A stretch of 50,698 nt of DNA from Campylobacteraceae bacterium (GCA_031258205.1 JAIRNE010000040.1:1-50698), one strand, 5' to 3'; positions 1-9,390 are shown, counted from the first letter of the stretch. The notes: generated from the sequence alone by a model not told the origin. Program-made: numbers and translations.

Positions 1-320
1 TCCAGCTCTATTTTTGCCTTAACAACTTCGTTTTTCTCACTGTTTTTTTCTATTAGTTCGGCGGCTGATTTAGCATTTGTTTTAGCCTCTTTTTGCGCGC
101 TTTCTATACTTTGCAAAACCCCAGAATAACTCTCTTTACACTTTAGATACCTGTTCTCTTCCAGCAACAACAGAAAGTGTAAAATACCGATATAAACAAC
201 CAAAATACCGATAACTATAAAATGCCAAAACTGTTTAACAGCAGGCAAAAAACTTACAACTTTCGCAACCCAGCTAAGCTTGCTAAACCAAGCCCATACA
301 GTTAAAAACCAAGCTATCAC
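1..320 (-). CDS. Spanin-like membrane protein with coiled coil (partial at the left edge)
   Basis: Too short in the window to be obvious, but the frame is open to the left edge for 106 codons. It starts at a GTG that overlaps the TGA of the gene before it (GTGA), with an AGGAGA ribosome site about six bases upstream. The N-terminus is Trp-rich, followed by a hydrophobic membrane segment at about residues 35-57. After that comes an Ala/Lys/Glu-rich stretch of coiled-coil type (about 60-106). An N-terminal anchor plus a coiled coil is the layout of Rz-type inner-membrane spanins, and the place after the tail genes fits a lysis cassette. The function is inferred from layout only, and the C-terminus is outside the window. 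Confidence 0.5.
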   Translation of the reverse strand, partial: MIAWFLTVWAWFSKLSWVAKVVSFLPAVKQFWHFIVIGILVVYIGILHFLLLLEENRYLKCKESYSGVLQSIESAQKEAKTNAKSAAELIEKNSEKNEVVKAKIEL

Positions 321-610
321 GCGCTTCTCCTTTTACGTGCTCCCTCTGCTCTTAGCTGACTTTCTCTTATCTCTCGCAAAATTTCAGCGTGTTCAGACAG
401 GATTTTCTCCATAAAATCATTATGGATTTTCTGTACCTCTGCCATTTTTACAGTAGCTTCCACTTGTCTTTCCGCTATACCCTGCGCAGTTTTATCTTTA
501 CGCCTGTCAAAAAAAAGCATAATGATGACTAAAACTAAAACACCTACAATACCCATTTTGTCAATGTTTGAAACGGCATTCGTACCAGCCGTTATTACTT
601 CTGCTTCCAT
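317..610 (-). CDS. Small phage membrane protein, holin-like or lysis accessory
   Basis: 97 residues. A single hydrophobic segment at about residues 18-35 is followed by basic residues (DRRKDK) and then a long charged helix likely to form a coiled coil. The C-terminus is very basic (RKRRSA). It overlaps the fibre gene upstream by one base and the spanin-like gene downstream by a GTGA overlap, so the three are translationally coupled. One short membrane segment in a late phage operon suggests a holin or a holin partner. I see no family signature that settles it, and a minor virion membrane protein remains possible. Confidence 0.55.
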   Translation of the reverse strand: MEAEVITAGTNAVSNIDKMGIVGVLVLVIIMLFFDRRKDKTAQGIAERQVEATVKMAEVQKIHNDFMEKILSEHAEILREIRESQLRAEGARKRRSA

Positions 611-3429
611 TATCTAACTCTCCTTGCCGCGATATCAAGAGCCATATACCCGTTTGTTGGTTCTACGCAGTTTATATCAACTTCCCACATCATATTTTTT
701 ATATAATCCCATATTCTAATTTTGCTTCCTATGCTAAAGCCACCGTATCCCAAGTGATTTATTGGAGTTAAATCGGACGGATTTGTTTCAACGTTTCCTA
801 TCGTTATGCCTCCTGTGCCGCTAAACGCAGTTCCAGAAGCTCCGCTGTTGTAGTGATTTACAAGGTGAATAACGGCAGTGTATGTGTCGTAATTATGAGA
901 CCGTATCGCAAAGTTAATAAAATTTGTATTTTGATTTGCTCTGCTGAATTTTATCTCTAACTCTTCGTCTCCTTCTAAAAATCCCCCAAACGGTATCCAT
1001 TCGGTGTCCCCGCCGCTTAATTCCCAGCCGTGTTGATAGTATGTATATTTGCCCTCCGTTTTTTGAGTTTCGGGAGTAAATTTTTTATCCTGCGTTATGG
1101 AGTAAATCTTATTATTTACAATTCTCTCTTCGCTTTCATATGTTTGCGTTAGTTTAAATATTATCTTATAGGCAAACACAACTTCGGGAGTTGGATACTG
1201 CAAATCGTCAAACGTCTCATATTCACACTCTTGAACTATTTGACTGCGTTTAGTTCCAGCAAATATCTTAACAGGCTCTCTTTTATCTGTTGTGAAAGCT
1301 ATGTAAGAGGTATAATATACATAATCTCCGTCTATTCCACTATCAGTAACTCCACGTATGTTTATCTCATCGCCGTCTATTTCGTTGTAGTAAAAGTTTT
1401 TATAATCGCTTGGAGTTACCTCTCCCGTATCATAGTCCACATCTACATCGCCGAACATAAAATCATCGGCTATAGTATCCGACTTTACCCATACGGTTTT
1501 ATAATCCGTATGGTAGTCTCTTATCCTGAAGTATATATGAGCTTTCAGTTTTGTGGCAAACTCTTGCGTAAAGTCATCTGAATTTTCATCGTGAGTATCC
1601 GTATGCACTATTCTAAATCGTAAATCCTCATCTGCAACTCCCAACATATTGTTAGGCGCAAGTATGGCTATGGCGTCATTGTCTCCAGTTACAACTTTTG
1701 GCTTAGTGTAAATCCTGTTCATTCTCTCCCACGTCATACCCGTATCGTTATGCATTTGCAAGTGTGCATTTGTATCACGTGAAGCAGAGTGTCTCTCCTC
1801 TCCCATATGCACCCATCTGTTTACGTTGTGATAGCTTATGCCCAACGTTTGAGATATCCCAATTATTGAATTGTAGTAAAACCAAGCGACTATTACGTGG
1901 TCAAGGTTATCAGGGAATTTCACATATTTTAGTGTAGCTTCGTTTGAACCGTCTGGAAGTAAAACCAAATATCCGTATCCAGCTATTTTGCTTCTAAGCC
2001 CGTACACACCGTCCACAATAGCTTCTGTCTGCGCTAAAAACTCATCGTCTCTTTGAGGATACCAGCTAAGCTCGTTTGGCAAAGTTATCTTATTGCCGTG
2101 ATAATATACCGTTATAGGATTACCATTCACGCCTTTTAAGATAACTCTGTCGTGGTATCCTTTTCTTGCCATAGTAAAGGTTATTACCGTGCCTGAGGGC
2201 AAATCTGTTGAGAATGGTACTTGAACTACTATCTGCTCTTGATTTTTATATACATTTGCATATACTCTATCTCCGTCTCCAATCTGCGCATGCATAACAT
2301 TAGGGTAGTAATTGTAAGGCAGATACTCCTCAAATATACTCGTATCGTCTAAACTAAAAGGCTCAACTTCCGCGTAATGAAAATCAGCAGTAAGAGTTGC
2401 CTGTCCGATAGTCTCATAAATCGGTTCGTTTTGTTGATAAAATTCAAGCGTGCAGTTATTTTGATTTATATAGTCTATATCTCCAAGAAACCCAGTACCG
2501 TCTTTGGTTAATCTCTTATACTCCTCAAATTCCTGCTTTGTGTTAAAGTTTTCTACAGTTGATGGCGCAAGCTTCTCTAACGTTACGGCTTCGTCATTTA
2601 TTGTAGGGATACCGTCTATTATGCTTATCTCATCGCTTCCCTTTACGATACCAAATAACTCGTTTGTCGCTGGTATAACGCTGTCGTCTCCCGTATCTAT
2701 CCACTTATACACGGGGGGTTCGGTATCGTCCGTATTGGCAAGTTTCCATCTGTGGTTATTTTTAGTATTTTTTACCTCTGTTCCGTTAAATATTTCAGAC
2801 GCATAGTGAGTTGTATCGTTGTTCACGTAAGTAGAGTTTGCTGGGTTTGTACCGTCCCATGTAAATACTCCGCCGTCTTTCCATATAAACTTCATAGCGT
2901 GCTGTGTTAAAGCTTCTTGAGTAGGCGTATCTCCAAAGTCCGCAAAACCTACAGAACCTCCTTTGCCAAGCGCCGATTCAATCTCTAAAGCTAAAGCTTG
3001 CAGGCTTATCGCTACACCCTCTTTATTTGCTAAAGAGTTAAATTGTTCTGGTGTTATAACTCCTGCCGTTTCACTGCTTACAGGCTGTATAAATATGTCT
3101 TGGGTGGAATTTGTCTGATTTACGATATTACTTTTGTCAAAGTTTATTCTTATTCTGTTATTCTCGTAAAATACTCTGCCGTCTGTAAATACTTGACCAA
3201 GCCAATTAATCTTTTGACCCTCTAAATTGGTCATTAAGCGTTTTCCGTCTTCTTTATCTACTTTAGTGTCAAGAGCTTCCTCAACGCTATATACTACTGC
3301 TTGTGGTAATTCCCCTTGTCTTGTGATAGAGAGCTTGCCTTGATATACTACAAGCGTTCCTGCTTTGTAAGCTTTATTCTCATCATAGCTTTCTATGTAA
3401 TACTCTATAAAGTTGTTATCTATTTTCAT
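610..3429 (-). CDS. Phage tail fibre or tailspike-like protein
   Basis: 939 residues and the largest structural gene in view. The N-terminal part has fibre-like wording: a carbohydrate-module-type opening (YDENKAYKAGTLVVYQGK) and the stretch SSETAGVITPEQFNSL, a pattern frequent in phage fibres. A segment around residues 160-250 contains GGVFTWDGTNPA and KWIDTGDDS, also common in fibre or appendage proteins. The C-terminal 500 residues are rich in Tyr, Asp and Gly, as in beta-structured receptor-binding regions. The likely role is host recognition at the virion tip. It follows another large tail-like gene and precedes the lysis genes. No depolymerase motif was recognised. Confidence 0.6.
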   Translation of the reverse strand: MKIDNNFIEYYIESYDENKAYKAGTLVVYQGKLSITRQGELPQAVVYSVEEALDTKVDKEDGKRLMTNLEGQKINWLGQVFTDGRVFYENNRIRINFDKSNIVNQTNSTQDIFIQPVSSETAGVITPEQFNSLANKEGVAISLQALALEIESALGKGGSVGFADFGDTPTQEALTQHAMKFIWKDGGVFTWDGTNPANSTYVNNDTTHYASEIFNGTEVKNTKNNHRWKLANTDDTEPPVYKWIDTGDDSVIPATNELFGIVKGSDEISIIDGIPTINDEAVTLEKLAPSTVENFNTKQEFEEYKRLTKDGTGFLGDIDYINQNNCTLEFYQQNEPIYETIGQATLTADFHYAEVEPFSLDDTSIFEEYLPYNYYPNVMHAQIGDGDRVYANVYKNQEQIVVQVPFSTDLPSGTVITFTMARKGYHDRVILKGVNGNPITVYYHGNKITLPNELSWYPQRDDEFLAQTEAIVDGVYGLRSKIAGYGYLVLLPDGSNEATLKYVKFPDNLDHVIVAWFYYNSIIGISQTLGISYHNVNRWVHMGEERHSASRDTNAHLQMHNDTGMTWERMNRIYTKPKVVTGDNDAIAILAPNNMLGVADEDLRFRIVHTDTHDENSDDFTQEFATKLKAHIYFRIRDYHTDYKTVWVKSDTIADDFMFGDVDVDYDTGEVTPSDYKNFYYNEIDGDEINIRGVTDSGIDGDYVYYTSYIAFTTDKREPVKIFAGTKRSQIVQECEYETFDDLQYPTPEVVFAYKIIFKLTQTYESEERIVNNKIYSITQDKKFTPETQKTEGKYTYYQHGWELSGGDTEWIPFGGFLEGDEELEIKFSRANQNTNFINFAIRSHNYDTYTAVIHLVNHYNSGASGTAFSGTGGITIGNVETNPSDLTPINHLGYGGFSIGSKIRIWDYIKNMMWEVDINCVEPTNGYMALDIAARRVR

Positions 3430-3439
3430 TGGTTACTCC

Positions 3440-5047
3440 TTATTGTGCCGCTCTTGTCGTAAGAACCGTTAAGTAAATTCTTGTGCCAAAAAAATCTTTC
3501 CACTCTGATTGAGATTTAATTGTAAAATCAAAATTATTAGGAATATGGTCTGGATTAGGTGCTGGTGTACCATACATAGGGTACACTACACATTCAAGCG
3601 GACTAAGCCCCAAGGGAGGAGCTATTACTTCAGGAACTTGCGATGGTATGGAATTTCCGTCAGCTCCATATGGTACTCTTACCCATGATACATTACAAGA
3701 TATTACAGTTTCATTTTTATAAGACATACGTAAAAAATCATTTAGCCAAAAATAATGTGTATAATCTTCAGGTTGATGTGATTGGGTTTTGGGTATTTCT
3801 ATGCAAACATAATACTCTTTAAGATAATATGGCGTTACTCCATTGCCAAATTTTACAAGCGTTTCAAAAGCGGTTTGCGAGAAAAATGCACTAACCGTAT
3901 ATGCAGTTCCTGTATGGTCTGGGTTATTAGACGAATATGAAGTTAGTCGTCCGACTTCTTGTATTATCCCTTTTCTTACAGAAGCGTTTGCCGCATTAAC
4001 GCTGAAAAAAGTTATATCGGTAATCAGATAAAGCCTCAAATCTTTATTATTACCACTATTATATGGTTGCGATGTAGTAAGAGTATGAGTATTATCGTCA
4101 ATTGTATATTCGCTTCTTGGGATTAATATGCCTCCGTAAAAAAGTAGAGTTTTTTTATCCTCTATCACAACGTCTCCCAAATCAAATACGCTTACGCCAT
4201 TAGGTATAACATATCCGTTTTGATAGTAAAACTGCGGCGTCAAGTCAATCTCCGCAAAAGTCGGATTAAAACTATCTCTAAAATCGTCTATTGCTTGTTT
4301 TGCCGTGTCAATTTGTTCCGTAACGCTCAAAACTTCAGGAATTGCATCAAAAAGCAACGCTAAAACACTTGTCGTATCAAACCACGTGTATTTGGGTTCT
4401 AACTTTACAAAGTCTCCCGATACCGCATGCAGTTTAATACTCTCCAAGTTACTTAAAGTATCTGCGTAGTCAAGTATCCTCAAGATATTTCCTACTTTAC
4501 CCGCCGCGTCCGTTGTCATTTTAGTGTTAATAAGTTTATTCGTGAAAGCGGAATTCTCGTTAAGTTGAACTCTAAGTTCGGCAGAAGTAGATATATTAAT
4601 GGGCAAATCGCCATCGTTTACGAAAATTACCTCTATAATTGCGCCGTCATCAAACGTAGCAACCGCTTTATCGTAGTAAACGGTATTTTGCTCGTTTTGC
4701 CAAATTGCAAGAGCTTCGGCAGTTGTTTTTGCTTCCGCTATGCCGACTTTATTCAAAGACAAGTCTATGTCTAACTTACGTTTACCGTTAAATGTACCTT
4801 TAGCCAAATCGTCCGCTATCAGTCCGAGTTTATCGTTATTGTCTATTATGTACTGAAGTGTGCTTTTGTATTTTACCAATAGTCCCAAAAGGCTCTTTGC
4901 TTCGTCTGTGTCGTAGTAAGAAAGAAGTTCTATAAGCTCGTCAAGCTTTTCAAGAGTTGAGAATATTTCTCTTAGTTTCGCTTCGCCGACTTTCAAAGCC
5001 TCTCTATCTATAACGTTCCCTTTATCTCTATCAAACATATTAGCCAT
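3440..5047 (-). CDS. Phage tail or appendage protein
   Basis: About 535 residues from the start at 5047, chosen because its ATG overlaps the stop of the 43-residue gene upstream. An upstream ATG at 5083 in the same frame is an alternative. The N-terminal 110 residues are helical and charged (LREIFSTLEKLDELIELL), and the rest is mixed beta structure with YYQNGYVIPNGV and YGGILIPRSEYTID. That resembles an N-terminal coiled attachment domain with a beta-rich distal part, as in tail tip or baseplate-like proteins. It sits between head-connector genes and the large fibre, which supports a tail role. I do not recognise a specific family. Confidence 0.5.
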   Translation of the reverse strand: MANMFDRDKGNVIDREALKVGEAKLREIFSTLEKLDELIELLSYYDTDEAKSLLGLLVKYKSTLQYIIDNNDKLGLIADDLAKGTFNGKRKLDIDLSLNKVGIAEAKTTAEALAIWQNEQNTVYYDKAVATFDDGAIIEVIFVNDGDLPINISTSAELRVQLNENSAFTNKLINTKMTTDAAGKVGNILRILDYADTLSNLESIKLHAVSGDFVKLEPKYTWFDTTSVLALLFDAIPEVLSVTEQIDTAKQAIDDFRDSFNPTFAEIDLTPQFYYQNGYVIPNGVSVFDLGDVVIEDKKTLLFYGGILIPRSEYTIDDNTHTLTTSQPYNSGNNKDLRLYLITDITFFSVNAANASVRKGIIQEVGRLTSYSSNNPDHTGTAYTVSAFFSQTAFETLVKFGNGVTPYYLKEYYVCIEIPKTQSHQPEDYTHYFWLNDFLRMSYKNETVISCNVSWVRVPYGADGNSIPSQVPEVIAPPLGLSPLECVVYPMYGTPAPNPDHIPNNFDFTIKSQSEWKDFFGTRIYLTVLTTRAAQ

Positions 5048-5171
5048 TGTTGCCGCCTTTAAGTTTACTAATCCATTTGTCAAGATGAATATTCAATCTA
5101 CTAAAAAACTTTTTAATGTTAAACTTCTCCAAAAACCCTGCCGCTTCGTATGCTTTTTTGTCTATTTTCAT
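5040..5171 (-). CDS. Small basic phage protein (43 aa)
   Basis: The start used is MKIDKKAYEAAG at 5171, directly after the stop of the preceding gene (5173). A longer reading from 5297 would run back through the neighbouring gene in another frame and is less likely. The peptide is Lys-rich and amphipathic (EKFNIKKFFSRLNIHLDKWISKL). Its TAA lies eight bases inside the next gene. Its packing between structural genes argues that it is translated. The function is unknown. Confidence 0.4.
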   Translation of the reverse strand: MKIDKKAYEAAGFLEKFNIKKFFSRLNIHLDKWISKLKGGNNG

Positions 5172-5172
5172 T

Positions 5173-5556
5173 TCACACCACGCTGTATTGATTTTTGACG
5201 TAGAGCAAAATGTCTCTATCGCAAATCTGTAAATACCCCGCCTCTTTGCAAAGCAGAAAACAGACATAATTGATAACCGCAAAGCTAAGCTCTTCATCCA
5301 TCATCAGATGTTTTTGCGGCTTAGTAATATCAGGTTTTTCGGGAAATATAATCTCTCTATTATTTGGCAGGAGGCGCAATACCCCCTCGCCAAAATGCTC
5401 ACTGCCGTCATGTCTTATTAAGACAGTCGGTTCGCAGCTTCTTGCAACATATATCAAAGCTTCATGTAAAAGCGCGGTTATCATCTCATCGCTTGGCAAA
5501 GCATAACTTTGCGCACATCTAAGCTTTATATGTTCAAGAGCTGCGTCAAGTCTCAT
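5173..5556 (-). CDS. Phage head-tail connector-like protein
   Basis: 127 residues if started at MRLDAALEHIK (5556), which lies three bases past the capsid gene stop at 5559. A longer in-frame reading to 5640 would sit inside the capsid gene and is rejected. The sequence is mostly helical, with LPSDEMITALLHEALIYVARSCEP and later EELSFAVINYVCFLL. Short helical proteins encoded directly after the major capsid gene are often head-completion or head-tail adaptor proteins. The role is inferred from position and size, with no diagnostic motif. Confidence 0.45.
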   Translation of the reverse strand: MRLDAALEHIKLRCAQSYALPSDEMITALLHEALIYVARSCEPTVLIRHDGSEHFGEGVLRLLPNNREIIFPEKPDITKPQKHLMMDEELSFAVINYVCFLLCKEAGYLQICDRDILLYVKNQYSVV

Positions 5557-5558
5557 TA

Positions 5559-6521
5559 TTATTCTTCCTCTACGCTTTCTGACGGCGGCGTAGAACCGTC
5601 TCCCAAATCGCTCAAGAGCGCGAACGCGAACGGCGTACAAACGCGCAGAGTAAACTCGCTGATTATCTCTTTTTGTTTGATGTCGTTAGGGCTTAGTATA
5701 TCTCTTGTTTTCATAGGACGCAGATTTACTTTATAGATATCCTGCGGACGTATGGCGATAATCTCATTTTGTCCAACGTAGGGCGACAAAACAACTTTTA
5801 TGTTGCTTCCGTAGGGTGTGTTGCCGATTAAAGTTACATTGTTCTCAAGGGTTTTTGTACCAAGAAGAGTTATATAAGCTTTACTGAACAGTATGTCGTC
5901 AAGCACATCTTTTTGCGTTGAATTCATGAACACGTGGCTGAATGTCCCGCCGTTTCGCCAGCCTATTTTTAAGAGCTCGCGTATGAGCTTCCAAGAAAGA
6001 TTATCGCCGGCCGTATCAATCGTATTATTTACGGTTGCAAATGCCTTAAGACCTGCGCATTGCCCTTCAACAGGCGAGCCCGCATTTACTCTTTGCACGG
6101 CAGGTTGATCGCTTAGTAAAATCTGTTCTATGGATTTCACATGTTTTAGTTTGGCTTTCAAGAATTGGTCGGTCAAAACAAGCTTGCCGTCCACTCGTGT
6201 TGCGTCCTCATTAGACCCTGTCACTCCGTACGTGTTCTTCACAATCTGGTAGTGATTGAGTAAGCTTCCTCCCTCAAAATATTCCGCAGGTGCAGGAGCT
6301 CCGCCCTCAAGGTGTTTGTTGGCTACATCGCCGTCAGGCACATCATCATAAAACCATGCATGTCCTAAAGCGGCTTTACCGCTTCTAATCGGTGCAGCGC
6401 TTGGTATAAGAGATAAAAAAGGCGTATCTTTGAATCCCGTCTCTTTTATCACTCTCTCTAAATCCGCTTCTTTTCCCCAAACTTGTGCTTGGTCCACTAA
6501 TCCCGTTTTAAGTATCGGCAT
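5559..6521 (-). CDS. Phage major capsid protein, SU10/DUF5309-like
   Basis: 320 residues. The opening (KTGLVDQAQVWGKEADLERVIKETGFKDTPFLSLIP) with later YGVTGSNEDATRVDG and FSHVFMNSTQKDVLDDI follows the layout I know from the SU10-type major capsid family (DUF5309), which adopts an HK97-like fold. Many copies would form the icosahedral shell. It follows the scaffold gene by 11 bases and precedes a connector-like gene, the usual head-module order. The C-terminus ends in an acidic tail (PPSESVEEE). The family assignment is by pattern, not by a search. Confidence 0.72.
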   Translation of the reverse strand: MPILKTGLVDQAQVWGKEADLERVIKETGFKDTPFLSLIPSAAPIRSGKAALGHAWFYDDVPDGDVANKHLEGGAPAPAEYFEGGSLLNHYQIVKNTYGVTGSNEDATRVDGKLVLTDQFLKAKLKHVKSIEQILLSDQPAVQRVNAGSPVEGQCAGLKAFATVNNTIDTAGDNLSWKLIRELLKIGWRNGGTFSHVFMNSTQKDVLDDILFSKAYITLLGTKTLENNVTLIGNTPYGSNIKVVLSPYVGQNEIIAIRPQDIYKVNLRPMKTRDILSPNDIKQKEIISEFTLRVCTPFAFALLSDLGDGSTPPSESVEEE

Positions 6522-6532
6522 TTTTTATCTCC

Positions 6533-7084
6533 TTATGCAAATTTGCCAAACAGTTTATATTCGTCCTCTGCCGAAGCCGAACCGCTTTTCAATTTTTCTA
6601 TCAATGCGACATCATCGCTTGATACTCCGCTTGCTCTTGCAGCGTCAAATTCGCCCTCTTGCGATTTTGCGTTGGCAAATTCGCTCTTCCATACAAGCTC
6701 AATTCCCTTAGGGGTAAAAAGTGCATTACCCGCGCCGGGAGTTTTTTTATCAAGCTCCTGCAGGTATGAAACAACCTTCTTAATTTCAAAGCCGTCATAT
6801 TTTGCTTTCAAATCAGTCTCAAGGGCGTTAAGCTCTTCTCTTTGTCTTGCCGCCGCTTCGCGTGCCTCTATAGCTTTCAGCCTCGCGTCAATATCTTCAT
6901 TAGAAGTCGGAGGAGGATTGGACGGATTGGGAGACGGAGGCTCTGTTTGCGGCGGATTTTTTGCGGGTTCTGGTATATCGTCTCTATCGTTAAACAAATC
7001 CTCGCCGCCATCACTGCCTGCACCATCGTCAGGATCAATCACGTGAAAAAACAAAAACTTTATTAAAAAATTAAACAGTTTCAT
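6533..7084 (-). CDS. Phage scaffolding protein-like
   Basis: 183 residues. An N-terminal hydrophobic/acidic leader (MKLFNFLIKFLFFHVIDPDDG) is followed by a Pro-rich acidic linker (about 40-65). A charged helical region follows with an Ala/Arg/Glu coiled coil (LKAIEAREAAARQREELNALE). The C-terminus is helical (SSDDVALIEKLKSG). Acidic, coiled-coil proteins just before the major capsid gene are typically scaffolds. The first 35 residues are clearly similar to those of the small gene at 20560 on the other strand. The start overlaps the preceding gene by 14 bases. Confidence 0.6.
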   Translation of the reverse strand: MKLFNFLIKFLFFHVIDPDDGAGSDGGEDLFNDRDDIPEPAKNPPQTEPPSPNPSNPPPTSNEDIDARLKAIEAREAAARQREELNALETDLKAKYDGFEIKKVVSYLQELDKKTPGAGNALFTPKGIELVWKSEFANAKSQEGEFDAARASGVSSDDVALIEKLKSGSASAEDEYKLFGKFA

Positions 7085-7379
7085 TCGTATCTCCTAAATC
7101 TAAACCGGGCGATTTGGCGGCTGGTTGTGGTTTTGGCTTTTTTGGCTGCGGAATTTCAAGAGTTACCTCTTTGGATTCCGGTAATTCTTTCCACTCTTTT
7201 GAGTCTGCGGCGATAATTCGTCCGTCTTGTATCCTGCGTAAAACAACGTCCCCCACCTTGCAGGGTTTATCTATTTGGCGTTTTTTACCCTTGTACTCAA
7301 AAATTCCGAAACCTGTTACCGCCTTGTGAGTGATAACACCTAACTTCTCATACAGTTTTTTATGTCCTTCAAGTGGCAT
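7071..7379 (-). CDS. Phage head-region protein of unknown function (102 aa)
   Basis: The gene lies between portal and scaffold. The N-terminal 65 residues look like a small beta domain (GVITHKAVTGFGIFEYKGKKRQIDKPCKVGDVVLRRI). The last 40 residues are a Lys/Pro-rich linker (PQPKKPKPQPAAKSPG). Its stop codon is 14 bases inside the scaffold gene. It may be a head decoration or internal protein. I do not recognise a family. Confidence 0.5.
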   Translation of the reverse strand: MPLEGHKKLYEKLGVITHKAVTGFGIFEYKGKKRQIDKPCKVGDVVLRRIQDGRIIAADSKEWKELPESKEVTLEIPQPKKPKPQPAAKSPGLDLGDTNETV

Positions 7380-7430
7380 AGAAACTCCTTTCTTTTTTTT
7401 GGTATCGTAAGATTTTGTTTTCGCATTTTT

Positions 7431-9050
7431 TTATACTCCTCCCCGCAGTAACGCTTCTCTGTCAATATCTTCTTTGGTTGGGCTTGGAGGCGCTTCTTGC
7501 TGCTGCGGCTCTATCATCTCTACTGCGGCGTTTTCGCCTTGTATAATGACCATGATGTCTTGTATGAGTTTTTCTACGATGACGGCATTAACTACGCCTG
7601 ATTGCATCAGTATCTGCAAGAGGTTAGATAGTTTTGATAGTTTTACCTCTTCGGAAATGACAGTGCCGAAATTCACACGTACATTCATCTCAAGAGGTAT
7701 GCGTTTCCCAAGCGTGCCGATAATATTTATAATTTCAGGGTTTTCGGTGATATTGACAAATTCTGAATCCGTCGTGTTGTAATAAACAAGCTTTGCAAAG
7801 TGATTGGCGTAAGAATTTAGCATCGTATCTACAAGCGTTTGCATCATGCTTTCAATTCTTAATGAGCTTGACGCATTCACAGTCTGCAAAGCTCCCATTG
7901 CGCGGCGGTCTGACGGGCTGGTCTGTCCTAAGAGTATAGAGTTAAGTCCGCTTACCTTTTCGTACTCTTCGTTGAGAAGTCCAAGTTCTTCACCAATTGG
8001 GTATTGAGGAGGCGTATAATCAACGCTAACGACATCTTTTACGCTCTTCCCTTGCGAAGTCTCAACTCTTATAAAAGGTTCATTGTTTTTTATATCGGAC
8101 AGACTAACCGCGCCGCTATTCTTATCTATTGTACGCGGAGGGTCTATTATCCTGTCTACAAGTCTGATTTTTTGGTTTCGCTTGATGTTATACTCGCGCT
8201 GGAGTTCAAATAATACTTCAGCAACGCTAAAACCGTAAATGTACGATTCGTTATCGTCTATATCGTATTCTATGTCGGGCAAATTGTCTATGAGATACCC
8301 GAAATGGAAAGGCAGTTCGCGAAACTCTATCTTGTCTCTCACAATTCTATTGTGTATAAAGGTCGTTAGATACCAGACACGCTCGCCGCTTTTATTTAAA
8401 GACTTGACATAAATTTCATCTTTTTGTATTCTGTTGTTGTCGTGTTCGCTCTCGCTGAAAAGCTCGCCTTTGTCTTTAAGGACATAAAAGCCGTTTTTGA
8501 GGTTCTCGCGTACTTCTCTGATTGAGACTTTCGTACGGTAACAGACATACTCTATATCGCTTATGTCAATAGCGTTAGGATCAAAAGCAATATCCGTTAT
8601 TGGGATAAACCGCGTTCTTATCCTATTCTCCTGCCTGTCCCAAAACAGCGCGGCAATGCCAAGAGGCAGAGATATCGCGCTTAAAACCGCACGGGACAAT
8701 CCTATACGATGCGAGCTGTTCTCCCAAGCGTGTTTTATAACAGCCATAAGAGCGTTTCTGATATCGGCATCATTTTCCCTTTCGCCGATTCTGTCTATAT
8801 CAATGGGGCATTTTTTTGACATAAAAGAAGTTTGAAATATAGAGTGAAGTATCTGGACGGTGGTTTTTATTAGAGGCACGAAAAGTTTATCGCGCTCGTT
8901 TTTAGTCTTAAATTTTTTTGGATTATATTCTCTTGCTTTAACGGCGCATTCGCATTTTAAAAATCGCTCTTTTGCGTTTTCCACCTTAGAAAAGGCGGAG
9001 GTTATCATCGCCTGCAAGTCTGAGGGAGTGTATTTCAAAAACTTCTCCAT
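7431..9050 (-). CDS. Phage portal protein, podovirus type
   Basis: 539 residues, expected to form the ring at the capsid vertex through which DNA is packaged. Features typical of podovirus portals are visible: RDKLFVPLIKTTVQILHSIFQTSF near the start, a middle IPITDIAFDPNAIDISDIEYV (the ITDI.FDP pattern is common in P22-like portals), LFELQREYNIKRNQKIRLVD, and YEKVSGLNSILLGQTSPSDRRAMGALQ in the stem or crown region. The C-terminus is Gln/Pro-rich. It opens the structural module. The large terminase gene expected directly upstream is absent and a methyltransferase remnant lies there instead. Confidence 0.75.
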   Translation of the reverse strand: MEKFLKYTPSDLQAMITSAFSKVENAKERFLKCECAVKAREYNPKKFKTKNERDKLFVPLIKTTVQILHSIFQTSFMSKKCPIDIDRIGERENDADIRNALMAVIKHAWENSSHRIGLSRAVLSAISLPLGIAALFWDRQENRIRTRFIPITDIAFDPNAIDISDIEYVCYRTKVSIREVRENLKNGFYVLKDKGELFSESEHDNNRIQKDEIYVKSLNKSGERVWYLTTFIHNRIVRDKIEFRELPFHFGYLIDNLPDIEYDIDDNESYIYGFSVAEVLFELQREYNIKRNQKIRLVDRIIDPPRTIDKNSGAVSLSDIKNNEPFIRVETSQGKSVKDVVSVDYTPPQYPIGEELGLLNEEYEKVSGLNSILLGQTSPSDRRAMGALQTVNASSSLRIESMMQTLVDTMLNSYANHFAKLVYYNTTDSEFVNITENPEIINIIGTLGKRIPLEMNVRVNFGTVISEEVKLSKLSNLLQILMQSGVVNAVIVEKLIQDIMVIIQGENAAVEMIEPQQQEAPPSPTKEDIDREALLRGGV

Positions 9051-9107
9051 ATATTTTTTGGAGTAGTTTAAAGAACAGTTTTCGCCTTTTTTTATATCGT
9101 TTTTTGA

Positions 9108-9133
9108 AAATTAGTTATATAATATAGATGAGA
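9108..9133 (+). promoter_or_regulatory. Promoter and ribosome site of the plus-strand gene at 9142
   Basis: The stretch TTATATAATATAG holds a TATAAT hexamer downstream of a T-rich tract, the form usual for Campylobacterota promoters where the -35 box is weak. GAGAGGG follows just before the start codon. Inferred by eye. Confidence 0.4.
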
Positions 9134-9141
9134 GGGAAAAA

Positions 9142-9390
9142 ATGAAAATGAAAATGGAATTTTACTATCGCATGCCTAAGCCAGCGGAGTTGGAGTTGAT
9201 TGATTATATTCCTCTAACCAGACATTTGGTTGATGCCTCAGTTATTTTAGGGATACCAAACTATAGAGAGTATTTAGCTATGAAATACGAAGATGAGAAT
9301 ATACAATTGGCATGCGCATTGAAAAGTGCAGAAGAATTTATTATAGAAGATATTGAAAGTATAAATAATTGGTATTATAGAGGAAAATAA
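9142..9390 (+). CDS. Small unknown protein on the opposite strand of the prophage
   Basis: 82 residues, with a GAGAGGG ribosome site seven bases before the ATG and a TATAAT-like -10 element at about 9115-9120. The protein is acidic, with NYREYLAMKYEDENIQLACALKSAEEF and no membrane segment. It is the only plausible plus-strand gene inside the left 18 kb. It lies exactly where the methyltransferase and large terminase genes would be expected, and its end overlaps the convergent methyltransferase fragment by 16 bases. It may be cargo acquired with the deletion or a lysogeny gene. No family recognised. Confidence 0.5.
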   Translation: MKMKMEFYYRMPKPAELELIDYIPLTRHLVDASVILGIPNYREYLAMKYEDENIQLACALKSAEEFIIEDIESINNWYYRGK

